From assembly GCF_900698885.1 (NCBI RefSeq), contig NZ_LR217705.1, positions 744,001 to 808,000 of the forward strand: DNA of 64,000 nucleotides. Reading direction: 5' to 3'. The notes below the pieces were generated by a model. It was given only the letters and a program-made list of their open reading frames with translations, was not told the origin of the DNA and searched no databases. Positions 49,633-60,036 of the stretch are shown piece by piece. The position numbers and the translations under genes are program-made. Positions within the stretch are counted from its first letter, which is position 1, and each line of letters starts with the position of its first letter. This DNA is from Erwinia_E haradaeae_H. Its GTDB lineage: Bacteria; Pseudomonadota; Gammaproteobacteria; Enterobacterales; Enterobacteriaceae.

Positions 49633-50865
49633 TTAGATACAGAGATCTGGCTTACTCATTACTAGCGTAGCGTTTGTACCTCCAAAGCCAAAACTATTAG
49701 ACATCACTGTATTCAGTGTTTGCTCTGAATACGAAGTGATAATGTTAAAACCCTTGGCTTCTGGATCTAATTTATCAATGTTAATGCTTGGAGCTATAAA
49801 ACTATGTTCCATCATTAATAACGAATAAATTGCCTCTTGCACACCTGCTGCACCAAGTGAATGCCCAGTCATTGCCTTTGTTGCTGAGATTGCTGGCTGA
49901 TAGTCAGAGAACACAGCACGAATAGCACCTAATTCTTTTAAATCACCAATTAATGTTGAAGTTCCATGCGTATTTAAGTAGTCAATAGGTCTATGAACAC
50001 CTTTCATAGCCATTCGCATGCAACGCATAGCACCCTCCCCTGATGGAGCCACCATGTCCAAACCATCAGACGTCGCTCCATACCCTACGATTTCAGCATA
50101 AATATGTGCATTTCGAATTATAGCATGATTCAATTCCTCAACCACCACTATACCCCCGCCACCAGCAATAACAAAACCATCACGCCCTACATCATATGTA
50201 CGTGATGCCTTTTCTGGTATATGATTATATTTAGTTGATAGCGCTCCCATCGCATCAAATTCACAAGACATTTCCCAACATAATTCTTCCCCGCCACCTG
50301 CAAAGACGATATCTTGCTTACCTAGCTGAATCTGCTCAAAAGCATGACCAATACAATGTGCAGATGTGGCACAAGCGGAGCTAATAGAATAATTTACACC
50401 GTAAATTTTAAATGGAGTTGCTAAGCATGCTGAAACACCTGAAGCCATTGCCTTTGTCACCATATATGGACCAACCCCCCTGAGGCCTTTAGCGCGCATG
50501 CCGTCCACACTAGCAACTTGATAAAATGGAGAGCCTCCGCCTGATCCAGCTACTAACCCAACACGTGCATTATTTTGATACTGCTCTTTAGTTAAACCAG
50601 AATCTTGAATTGCTTCCTGCATAGAGATAAAAGCATATACAGATGCATCACTCATAAATCGCAGCGTCTTTCGCTCAATACGTGATGCTATATCTTTTTT
50701 AGATAGTTTTATGCTCCCCCACACATGACTACGCATACCGGAATTTTTTAATTCTTGTGAGAAAGTAATTCCGGAGCGCCCTGCACGTAAAGATACTAAA
50801 ACTTCCTCTTGATTGTTACCAATACTAGAAACAACTCCAAGACCAGTAATCACAGCCCGCTTCAT
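49633..50865 (-). CDS. fabB: 3-oxoacyl-[acyl-carrier-protein] synthase I
   Basis: Chain-elongating condensing enzyme of fatty acid synthesis, also needed for unsaturated fatty acids. 410 aa against 406. The catalytic triad is Cys165 (SISSACATSAHCIGHA), His300 (LNTHGTSTLIGD) and His335, with Lys330 (ISATKAMTGHSLGAAG). The glycine-rich end NSFGFGGTNATLVM is present. AGAGG 6 bases before the ATG. Works with FabV, also in this window. Confidence 0.98.
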   Translation of the reverse strand: MKRAVITGLGVVSSIGNNQEEVLVSLRAGRSGITFSQELKNSGMRSHVWGSIKLSKKDIASRIERKTLRFMSDASVYAFISMQEAIQDSGLTKEQYQNNARVGLVAGSGGGSPFYQVASVDGMRAKGLRGVGPYMVTKAMASGVSACLATPFKIYGVNYSISSACATSAHCIGHAFEQIQLGKQDIVFAGGGEELCWEMSCEFDAMGALSTKYNHIPEKASRTYDVGRDGFVIAGGGGIVVVEELNHAIIRNAHIYAEIVGYGATSDGLDMVAPSGEGAMRCMRMAMKGVHRPIDYLNTHGTSTLIGDLKELGAIRAVFSDYQPAISATKAMTGHSLGAAGVQEAIYSLLMMEHSFIAPSINIDKLDPEAKGFNIITSYSEQTLNTVMSNSFGFGGTNATLVMSKPDLCI

Positions 50866-51653
50866 TCTATACCTCTTTCGTCACTGTATTCTGTTAGAGT
50901 TTAAATGACACTTTCTCTTACTTTTGTACACTGAAAAAATCCAATCAGTATATGGTTCTACATGTCATGTACTTATACTATATAAAGTATGTTCAAGTAT
51001 AAAATATAATACCTGCAATAAATACATATACATGATGATGTATTTGCTTTTAATGCCACTGCCAAAAAATTATTATTTTATATAATTTTACTTATATACT
51101 TTTAAAAATTATTGAGAAAGTTAACTTTTATGCGATTTTATTGATTATTTAATTATATACCATACCTAGATTCATGTTATAGTTATACTATAATAAGATG
51201 AATATCTTATTACATATAAATCATCATATATCATTTTTAATAAATTTATATAATCTATCTTTAAAAGCTCAGATATCTAAATTTATATTTAGATTTTAAT
51301 TTTAATTTTAATTTTAATTATTTTAATACTATAATATAGTAATAAAAATATAGTTATAACCTGTCACTTATAATTGATTACGAAAATATATAATCTCACT
51401 AATTTTTGTCTATGTAATTTAATAAATTTAATATATATGTACTTTATAATATATGTACTTTATATATAATTAAATTTTGCATAAGTAAATTTTGCATCAG
51501 TTAAAAATAATTTATAATTAAAAAACACTGATTAAACATAATTATTAATTAATAAGCCTTTTTTTCTCTAGTATCTTCTATATATTTCATAATACCTCAA
51601 AGTGAAGGGGTATAATTTTAAAAATAAAACATCATAGATGATCTATGTAATAA

Positions 51654-51693
51654 GATTTTCTCTTTTTATTTTGATTTTTCTCTTTTTATTTTG
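51654..51693. repeat. 19-20-bp tandem duplication
   Basis: GATTTTCTCTTTTTATTTT is followed directly by the same unit with one extra T. Confidence 0.75.
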
Positions 51694-51741
51694 ATAATAA
51701 ATCCAATACTACAATATTCTTTCTAATGGACATTAGAAATA

Positions 51742-51804
51742 GATCTATACCATCTATACCATCTATACTATCTATACCATCTATACCATCTATATCATCT
51801 ATAC
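51742..51804. repeat. 9-bp tandem array, 7 copies
   Basis: Seven head-to-tail units of CATCTATAC (first GATCTATAC, fourth TATCTATAC, sixth CATCTATAT), followed by a partial CAT. A true microsatellite-like array in a spacer between fabB and rnpB. Confidence 0.9.
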
Positions 51805-53173
51805 CATAGTAATTTCATTACTATTATTTTATGCATTGATATATTTAATCGTCCTAAAATCTTTATCCTGAATCGTATTCATAAATAATATATTTATATG
51901 ATTTATATCTACTAATCATTATCTATCTTAAAATACTATTTATATTCTGTACTGTATCAGCACACAAGATAAGAACATGATCCAGAAATAACCACAATAT
52001 ATAAGCAGATGATTACTAGATAACAAAATGCTTTATGCCATTCTTTCTTTATGTAAAATTTTTCAGATCACTTCATTCTTACTTATAGTTTTTATACTAT
52101 CGATCTCTCTTTAAATAAATATTAAGCATGAATTATAGAGTAATTTTTTTAAAAATCTATACTCTTAACTAATTCTAGACAGATGACCGAATTTGCTACT
52201 TTTCAATAAAAATATAACTCTTTTATAATTTCTCATAATTATCAACAACATGCTGCGCTATGTAAAACTTAGCTATATATCTAATATATATTAATACTAA
52301 CTTTTATATTTAACGCCGCAATATATTTTTAACATTAAAAATTGATCCTGGCAATCACCACATATGCATTTAACTAAGATCAAAATTATCAGTCAAGATT
52401 CATTGTAGGTTTTGCTAATCTTGCTTAGAGTAATAAAAAAATATAAGATTACCCCATGGAAAAAACAAAACATGGATTTGGTTTGACTAAATATAAATAT
52501 TTTTAAAATTAAATCTAAATTAAGATATTTTCTATCATTAAAAGATATTATTTACATAATAATCTAATACTCAAAAGATAGTAATCACACTACAATAATT
52601 ATATTTATTCAATACTATTTACTCAATATTACTAATTGTGATGCAAATCTCTTTATTCGAACAAGATTCTTTGCAGTAAATCAATACATTTATTGATACA
52701 ATCTTCACTGAAGAAATAAGTCATCACAATACATATTTAATTGAAATGTATCAATAATAGTTTATTATGTATGTAACATGTTATATAAAATTTATAATGA
52801 ATATCTTCCATATGATAAAAATCATTTAATGTTAATAGATTTATCTAAATTTAATCACACCAGACATATACTAAAGTTAGTAATTAGCTAGAATATAATT
52901 GAAATTTTCAATAATAATATATTTAATGCTTGTGAAATTACACAACCAATTACACAACTAATGAGTGCTTCTATAAATTTTGTGCTGTTTTTACATCAAT
53001 ATTAATTGCAAAATTAATATGCGATTATATTGCAATAAATTTTTATGATTTTTTAAAATATTTTCTTAAAAAGAAAATAAAATATATTAATTAATAATTA
53101 TCACTAACCATACTAATCAAAAAAATTAGAATAATCAGTGACAAATATCTGTAAACTTGTCATACTTCTCTTT

Positions 53174-53554
53174 GAAGCTGACTAAACAGTCGCTGCCTGA
53201 CTAATCTATTTTCAATCAGCATGGAAAATTCAGGGAGAGGAAAGTCCGGGCTCCATAGGGTGCGGTACCAGGTAACACCTGGGGGGCGTAAGCCAACGAC
53301 TAGTGCAACAGAAAAAAAACCGCCGATGACCAATTAAAACAGGTTAGGTAAGGGTGAAATGGTGCGGTAAGAGCGCACCACGCAGCTGGTAACAGTTAGT
53401 GGTATGGTAAACTCTACCCGGAGAAAGGCCAAATAGGAGCTCATTAAGTGCGACCCGCACAGAGCTCGGGTGGGCTGCTTGAGCCAATAAGTGATTACTG
53501 GCCTAGATGAATGACTGTTCACGACAGAACCCGGCTTATCGGTCAGCTTCTTTG
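53174..53554 (+). ncRNA. rnpB: RNase P RNA (M1 RNA, type A)
   Basis: Catalytic RNA that cuts 5' leaders from tRNA precursors. About 380 nt; E. coli M1 RNA is 377. It begins GAAGCTGACTAAACAGTCGC and ends GGCTTATCGGTCAGCTTC, which pair as the P1 stem region. Universal blocks are GAGGAAAGTCCGGGCTCCAT, GGTAAGGGTGAAA, GGTAAACTCTACCCGG, AGGCCAAATAGG, TGCTTGAGCC and GATGAATGACTG. The P3 and P12 regions are diverged and AT-rich. The frame on the opposite strand at 53334-53522 is a shadow of this gene. Confidence 0.98.
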
Positions 53555-54380
53555 TAAGGTAAAGGTAAAGACAAATAAATTTTTAAGAGAAATTTTAAAA
53601 AATAATAAAAATTATTATAAAGTTATTATATAATTGTAAAATCCCTGCTAGGCACTAGTCTGAATAAGTACAGATTTATATTATCACCATCAATAAATAA
53701 AGATTTAAATTATATATATAATTATATGTATAATATTGTATAAATTTTTAATTATGTGTATTGTGATGTATATTTTGCAAATGAAGGCATAAATAATACT
53801 AAAAGTATTCCAATCATTATATGCATATATAAAATATGAAAGTATTAGTCCTAAAAAATAAAATTGAATAAGCATTATTAACTTTTAATTATATTTTAAA
53901 AATATCTTTCCAGTTATATAAATACCAGTCATAATATAATAAATCTGATAACAGAAATTTGATAATTATCAAATAATAAGTATATTTTGTTTTGCAGAAT
54001 TACTAGAAATATTAAATATTAATTCACAAAGTGAACACTAAAATACTATTTCTATGTGATAGACTATCTACTTTAGATAGAATCAATCGTAATTAAAAAA
54101 ATAACTCACTTAACGCACTAGCTCTAAAACATTGCAGCAGGGACAAAGAATGCATTATAAACACAGCTCTTCAATTTAACAATGCGCTTCAATTATTCCA
54201 TGCAACAAAAAAACCTTTCGAATATAATAACCGAAACAGTGTAATCATGTGACCTCAACTTCAGTAATTTATTGTGATACCACAATAGTGAATCGCACTC
54301 CAGATCAATAGTCTACCTGAAGCTATAAAAATACCAAAAACACCAAAAAATTATTTATTATATTTATAATTGAGGTAAGA
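53555..54380. other. Spacer rnpB-fabV
   Basis: 826 bp, AT-rich; a short AGGTAA/AGGTAA direct repeat lies just after rnpB. No terminator hairpin with a T-run was recognised, and no open frame. Confidence 0.5.
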
Positions 54381-55580
54381 ATGATTATTCAACCACGAAT
54401 TCGTGGATTTATATGTGTAACATCTCACCCCGAAGGTTGCAAATACAATGTAAAGCAACAAATAAAATATGTTCTTTCTAAAGGCTCTATAAAACCAGGA
54501 CCTAAAAAAGCATTAATTATTGGCGCTTCAACAGGGTATGGATTAGCCGCTCGGATTGTTTCCACTTTTGCCTGCTCAGCAAGCACATTGGGGATTTTTT
54601 TAGAACGCCCAGGCAAACAAAATAAATCAGGGAGCGCTGGTTGGTATAACACCGCTGCCTTTGAAGAATTAGCAAATAGGGAGGGGTTATACTCAAAAAG
54701 TATCAATGGTGATGCATTTTCAGATCTTATGAAAAAGAAAACTATTGAGGTCATTAAAAAAGATTTAGGACAAGTCGATCTAGTAATATACAGCCTAGCT
54801 AGTTCTCGCTGTGTACACTCAAAAACTGGTAAAACTCATTACTCCACATTAAAACCAATCGGTAAAATATTAAAAACAAGAGGATTAAACACTGATACAG
54901 AAACTGTTATTGATATCTCTTTAGATCCTGCTTCACAGGAAGAAATTGATAGCACCATAGCTGTCATGGGTGGAGAAAATTGGCAAATGTGGATTGAGGC
55001 ATTGATAGAAGCAGATGCACTTGCAAAAGGTGCAAAAACTATCGCATTTACTTATTTAGGTGAAAAAATCACGAGAGATATCTACTGGAATGGATCAATT
55101 GGTGCAGCCAAAAAAGATCTAGATCAATATAGCACCAAGATTCGTCAGATGTTAGTAACGCATGGTAATGGTGATGCTCGCGTCGCAGCACTCAGAGCAG
55201 TAGTAACTCAAGCAAGTTCTGCGATTCCAGTTATGCCTCTTTATTTATCTCTACTCTTAAAATTAGCAAAAGAACAAGGCACACATGAAGGCTGCATCGA
55301 ACAAATATATGGGTTATATCAAAACGGCTTATATAGTAATTTACCTAAATTAGATGCAATGGGACGCTTAAGAGTAGATGATACAGAAATTCATCCTGAT
55401 ATTCAAGAAAAAATTACTCAACTCTGGTTTACAGTGAACAATGAAAACTTGCACGTCATCACTGACCTGGTTGGGTATAAACATGAGTTTATGAGCCTAT
55501 TTGGTTTTGGTTCTAAAAACATAAATTATAAAGAAATGATCAATCCCATGGTAAATATTAAAAACCTTATTCAGATATAG
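54381..55580 (+). CDS. fabV: Enoyl-[acyl-carrier-protein] reductase, FabV type
   Basis: Reduces trans-2-enoyl-ACP with NADH, closing each round of fatty acid elongation. 399 aa, the FabV length (FabI is about 262). The cofactor loop is IIGASTGYGLAARIV at about 47-60, and the FabV-specific Tyr-X8-Lys is Tyr235 and Lys244 in YWNGSIGAAK, the numbering reported for Vibrio FabV. GSAGWYNTAAFE and YSLASSRC are also typical. GAGG 5 bases before the ATG. FabV occurs in Vibrio, Pseudomonas and Yersinia; E. coli uses FabI. No fabI is in this window. Confidence 0.97.
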   Translation: MIIQPRIRGFICVTSHPEGCKYNVKQQIKYVLSKGSIKPGPKKALIIGASTGYGLAARIVSTFACSASTLGIFLERPGKQNKSGSAGWYNTAAFEELANREGLYSKSINGDAFSDLMKKKTIEVIKKDLGQVDLVIYSLASSRCVHSKTGKTHYSTLKPIGKILKTRGLNTDTETVIDISLDPASQEEIDSTIAVMGGENWQMWIEALIEADALAKGAKTIAFTYLGEKITRDIYWNGSIGAAKKDLDQYSTKIRQMLVTHGNGDARVAALRAVVTQASSAIPVMPLYLSLLLKLAKEQGTHEGCIEQIYGLYQNGLYSNLPKLDAMGRLRVDDTEIHPDIQEKITQLWFTVNNENLHVITDLVGYKHEFMSLFGFGSKNINYKEMINPMVNIKNLIQI

Positions 55581-56064
55581 TTGACTAAGAAAATAAAAGA
55601 GTTATAATTATTATAAACATTATTTGATATCAATAAATCAACAAAGTACTAAAGTACTTAGTCAGGGTTAATTAAGTAAGTCTAAAATATAAAAAACATA
55701 TTAATATAATCTTGTTGCATTATATTATAATTATTAATTATTATTATATGTAAATTATTTTGAATAAAATCTTTCTTTGGAGTATTTTTAATTTTAAAAA
55801 GTATTAATTTGCAGATATTTAATATTTTCTATTTTTATTTAAATAAAGGCAGTTCATGATTGAATCGTAATTCACTAATATTGTTTATATAATATGATAT
55901 TTTTTGTAAAAAACAATTAAGTACAATTTTATTAGAATTAGCTCATAATTCTGTGCATATTAATCATTAATAAAAATTAATGTTAAATTTCTTTTCATAG
56001 ATTATTTATCCCTCACCAAATAAAAGCATTTCTTTTGGGCCATTTTTATAAACTAGAGCATGAC
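55581..56064. other. Spacer fabV-ndk
   Basis: 484 bp, AT-rich, no open frame or strong hairpin. The in-frame extension of ndk to a TTG at 56035 is not supported by homology. Confidence 0.5.
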
Positions 56065-56502
56065 ATGACTATTGAACGTACTTTATCGATTATAAAACCA
56101 CATGCAGTAGCAAAAAAGATTATTGGTAAAATTTTTTATCGATTAGAATGCGCTAAACTAGCCATTATTGGTTGTAAAATGTTACAATTAACTCCATCTC
56201 AAGCGAAAGAATTTTATGTAGAACATCAAGAGAAAATTTTTTTCCAAAATCTTATTCAGTGTATGACCTTGGGGCCATCCATGATTTCTGTTCTTGAAGG
56301 GGAGAATGCTATTCAATCTTATCGTCAGTTAATGGGCGCAACAAACCCGATACATGCCCTTTCTGGAACCATACGAGCAGATTATGCAGATAGCTTGACA
56401 GAGAATGCGATTCATGGTTCTGATTCATCCACATCTGCAACACGTGAAATTAATTTCTTCTTTAGCTGTCATGATCTATTTTCAAAATCATGTCAATTAT
56501 AA
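56065..56502 (+). CDS. ndk: Nucleoside diphosphate kinase
   Basis: Equalises NTP and dNTP pools through a phospho-histidine. 145 aa against 143. Lys11 (IIKPHAV), the catalytic His117 (NAIHGSDS) and RADYADSLTEN are present. I start at the ATG at 56065 (MTIERTLSIIKPHAV, matching MAIERTFSIIKPNAV); the frame opens ten codons earlier with TTG. The last 15 residues diverge from the enteric form. First of the ndk-rlmN-(rodZ)-ispG-hisS block. Confidence 0.97.
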   Translation: MTIERTLSIIKPHAVAKKIIGKIFYRLECAKLAIIGCKMLQLTPSQAKEFYVEHQEKIFFQNLIQCMTLGPSMISVLEGENAIQSYRQLMGATNPIHALSGTIRADYADSLTENAIHGSDSSTSATREINFFFSCHDLFSKSCQL

Positions 56503-56955
56503 AATCATAAGAAACTAGAGAGTATTTAGTAAAAACATATAATGCTATCTACCCTAAAATTTTTCTGCAATTTTCAATATAAATGTTTTATTATAAGGCA
56601 TAATGGCATGCCATAATATACCATATTAGCTCCACTGATCTTTTGACAACTCATGTCTATTAACTAAAATTCCTTAAAAGAAGTCTGGTATGATTTAATA
56701 TTAAACAAGCTTATCTTATACTTATAAAAAACTGTAAAAACCAAACTACTTGAATTGCTCTACATAACTACTAGTATGTAATTTTTCAAACGTTTATTCA
56801 GTAGGTTTATTAACAATCTCCCATAATCTCATATAAATTATCAGAAAGAACCTCTGCAATCAATGAAATAACTTATCAATTCTGTATTCTATCATATTAT
56901 GTCATATTATGTAGCGCACCGATCTAACTAATGCATAGAAGGTTAAACACTATTT
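56503..56955. other. Spacer ndk-rlmN
   Basis: 453 bp, AT-rich, about three times the E. coli distance as I recall it. A short overlapping frame at 56931 is in another phase to rlmN and is not called. Confidence 0.5.
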
Positions 56956-58119
56956 ATGAGCACGCTAATAGTCAACCCATTATCTACATTACCTATCAAT
57001 CTGATACAAAAAAAGACAAAAATCAATCTATTAGACTTAAATCGTCAGCAAATACGTCAATTTTTTATTGGTATAAATGCACCACCATTCTATGCAGAGC
57101 AAATTATGAGATGGATTTATCGATACTATTGTTCTGATTTTTCTCAAATGACGGATATAAAAAAAATATTTCAAGCTAAACTCCAAACTATCGCTGAGAT
57201 TCGAGCACCAGAAATAACAAAGGAGCAAAGGTCATCAGATGGCACAATTAAGTGGGCTATGCAGGTCGGTAATCAAAATATTGAAACCGTATACATTCCT
57301 GAAAAAGATCGCAGTACATTATGTATATCTTCACAAGTTGGATGCGCGCTAGCATGCACATTTTGTTCAACAGCACAACAAGGCTTTAACCGAAACTTAT
57401 TAGTATCTGAAATTATCGGTCAAGTATGGCGAGCTGCGCAAAGACTAAGGATAGATACTATCAGTCGTCAACGTCCTTTTACCAATGTGGTTATGATGGG
57501 TATGGGCGAACCACTTTTAAATCTCACTAATGTTATATCAGCAATCGAGCTCATGTTAGATGACTTTGGTTTTTGTCTATCTAAAAGACGCGTGACTATC
57601 TCAACCTCAGGAATAACTCCAGCGATAGAAAAACTATGTAAAAAATTGGATGTTGCATTAGCAATTTCTCTACATGCAGCAGACAACAGGCTACGTAGTA
57701 AAATTATGCCTATTAATAAAGAATATAATATTGAGGATTTACTCACATCAGTGCGGCGTTACATTAGTAAATCTAAAGCTAACCAAGGAAAAGTAACCAT
57801 TGAATATGTCATGCTAGATAAAATCAATGACAAAATAAATCATGCGTACAAATTAGCCACTCTTCTCAAGGATACTCCATGTAAAATTAATTTAATTCCA
57901 TGGAATCCTTTTCCTGGAGCATCATACAGTCGTAGCTCAAATAGCTGTATTGATCGTTTTTCTAAGATTTTAATGGCGCATGGTTTTACCACTATTGTTA
58001 GAAAAACTCGCGGAGAAGACATTAATGCAGCTTGCGGGCAATTAACTGGGAATGTTTTAAACCGCACGAAACGTATATTACATAATAAGAATATAAAAGT
58101 TGATAAAATGATACGATAA
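56956..58119 (+). CDS. rlmN: Dual-specificity 23S rRNA A2503 / tRNA A37 C2-methyltransferase
   Basis: Radical-SAM enzyme methylating A2503 of 23S rRNA and A37 of some tRNAs. 387 aa against 384. The 4Fe-4S cysteines are 130, 134 and 137 in VGCALACTFCSTAQQGFNR; GMGEPLLNL and LSKRRVTISTSGITP follow, and the resolving Cys near the C-terminus is in EDINAACGQL. KINLLDLNRQQIRQFF aligns the N-terminus with E. coli. The nearest AAGG is about 13 bases upstream, so the start has a weak ribosome binding site. Confidence 0.97.
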   Translation: MSTLIVNPLSTLPINLIQKKTKINLLDLNRQQIRQFFIGINAPPFYAEQIMRWIYRYYCSDFSQMTDIKKIFQAKLQTIAEIRAPEITKEQRSSDGTIKWAMQVGNQNIETVYIPEKDRSTLCISSQVGCALACTFCSTAQQGFNRNLLVSEIIGQVWRAAQRLRIDTISRQRPFTNVVMMGMGEPLLNLTNVISAIELMLDDFGFCLSKRRVTISTSGITPAIEKLCKKLDVALAISLHAADNRLRSKIMPINKEYNIEDLLTSVRRYISKSKANQGKVTIEYVMLDKINDKINHAYKLATLLKDTPCKINLIPWNPFPGASYSRSSNSCIDRFSKILMAHGFTTIVRKTRGEDINAACGQLTGNVLNRTKRILHNKNIKVDKMIR

Positions 58120-58984
58120 ATGCTAATATAACTCTCTTAAATAAAATATCCATCTTAAAGTAAGCTTAGAATATATAAATCTCATCTCTAAATTTTTCTA
58201 ATAAAAAAACTTAAAATAAACACTTTATCTTTATATACAAATACCGCTCTCTTGAAAGATACCTATTGCTTAAATAGCGAATAACTTAAAGACTTTTTTA
58301 GAGCATCCAATTATAATTTGCCTAAAATACCTCACATTAAAAAGACAAAACGAATAAAAAAGTATTATTGTATAATCTACATTACCTCTGCATCTAAGTA
58401 CGGTATAAAATTTATTCTTAATAATCTGATTTTACAAAAATTTAATAAAAAATTTTTCTGTAATACCATTTACTATTATCGTTATAGAACGTATATCACT
58501 CTAACTTAAGCGCACACTCACTACATATAAAAATATGTAACATCTATCTAAAACCTAACACTAATAAAAAGCACCTTTCTGTATCAAAAAAATACTATTC
58601 ACTTAAATAATAAATAATTACTAACTCTACAAACACCTTAATAAATCTTATTAAAAATAAGTCACCCCAGTGAAACATGTATTTTTTATAACATGCAGAC
58701 CTTTCAAAACAATTGCACACACTTGTTGGTTGTAAAAGAATAAAACATATTATACTCAAAGGTACAAAATACAGCCTTATCCAAATAATATATATTTATG
58801 CTAACCAAAAGTATCAAGTTAATTTAAAGAAAAATAATAAAGAATCCTGTATTATTTATGCATAAAATCTATAGCAATGTTAGTTTTTTATTTTAGTAAA
58901 AAAATCAAAAAATCACATATTATATTTAATATGCAAACTGACACAATTTTTTTATTATCAATATAATAGCAGAATATCTTGATT
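58120..58984. other. Spacer rlmN to rodZ relic
   Basis: 865 bp. A 63-codon frame at 58318-58509 is Lys/Tyr/Ile-rich, as expected of random AT-rich DNA, and is not called. No RNA gene seen. Confidence 0.5.
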
Positions 58985-59827
58985 ATGAATTCTGACAACA
59001 CTCAAAATATATACAAAGTCGCTTTAACTAGAGAGAATCTATATAGTACCCGTAAAAACCTAAGATTTACCTCACAACATGTTACTGAATATCTTGACTT
59101 GAACATACCTGTCATTTAAGAAATCAAAGATAATAACATACCTGTTTCGCTAGCATTAACATTTCTTTGAGGTTATATGAAATTATATACTCACCTAGTC
59201 CGTGTCCCTAAAAAAATTAATATCTATAATAGATCCGAAATCTGCAATAAAAATTCACATATTTTAGTAATGAAAAACCACTCCTTAGATAGGATAAAAA
59301 AGAAAGAAATTATTAATAATTTGCACATGACTAACAGTGTGTTATGTTATCGTAACAATTTCGCACTTATTGGAAATAATAACACAAATTTTTAAAGATT
59401 ATACACTCTTTAATAAAAGCTCAATATGCAGAAATTGCAGTCAATAATTATCAATGTTAAAAAAATATAGATGAACCCTCAGTAGATTAATCTAATCTCA
59501 AATGATATTATATGTAGATATAAAAATAAGTTTTAAAATTCTTATTCTCTGTTTTTAGAAAAAAAATAATTTTATTTATAGCATACTTCAATACTATATA
59601 AATTATAGAACATAATAATTGATTATTTATATGCTATATCATAAGTATTTATTTATATAGCACGACTAAACAGAAGTGGTAATTTTAATGGATAAGCTTT
59701 AGTTCTTTTAGAAAAGACAACTCGATTTTTATTAGTAATAGATCAAATTAAACTACGTCTAATCGATCTTTGTTATGATTATATGCAGATAAAACGCTTA
59801 CTATCTGACAATATATATAACTATTAA
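58985..59827 (+). pseudogene. rodZ: rodZ pseudogene (cytoskeletal protein RodZ)
   Basis: Hand translation from the ATG at 58985 reads LYSTRKNLRFTSQHVTEYL then DLNIPVI-stop-EIKDNNIP, then LALTFL-stop-GYMKLYTHLVRVPKK. This aligns with the E. coli RodZ helix-turn-helix domain ([54 protein letters not shown]). TAA at 59117 and TGA at 59168 both replace conserved Arg positions. A 72-codon frame from 59177 continues into the juxtamembrane part (MKNHSLDRIKKK against MQSFSLGKRRKK). Further on, in other frames, FRKDNSIFIS (59707) and IKLRLIDLCYDYMQI recall the C-terminal QRKDGNLNLTG and YKLKIGAPAAVQIQY. The distance to ispG equals an intact rodZ plus a short gap. RodZ links MreB to the membrane for rod shape. 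Confidence 0.85.
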
Positions 59828-60036
59828 ATAAAAGAAAAATTTAGAATTTAGTAAAAATATACTCTGTATTTATATTAATCTTAGCTCCGGTTAATAACTA
59901 TATATTAAATTTCCAGAAAGCATTAGCATGGAAGTTATTAACTATAGTGTATATACTATAGCTCATAAGATACCTATTTAATTTTTATTAAATTTACATA
60001 TATCTTTCTCATGTGATAAGTAACTGTGGAAAAATC

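Larger units (their letters stand above)
50866..53173. other. 2.3-kb spacer fabB-rnpB
   Basis: No open frame. It holds a TTTTAA hexamer run (51294-51317), an imperfect 19-20-bp tandem duplication (about 51654-51693) and a 7-copy 9-bp array (51742-51804). The promoter of rnpB must lie at its right end. Confidence 0.55.

Noticed and set aside
51742..51804. 9-bp array considered as a CRISPR or protein-coding repeat
   Set aside because: Units are contiguous with no spacers, far too short for CRISPR, and there is no open reading frame through it.
53334..53522. 62-codon frame on the minus strand
   Set aside because: It is antisense to the highly conserved RNase P RNA.
58318..58509. 63-codon frame between rlmN and the rodZ relic
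   Set aside because: Lys/Tyr/Ile-rich random-looking peptide; does not align with RodZ or any neighbour I know.
59177..59395. 72-codon frame as an independent small gene
   Set aside because: Its first residues continue the RodZ alignment in the same frame as the sequence before the TGA; it is part of the pseudogene.
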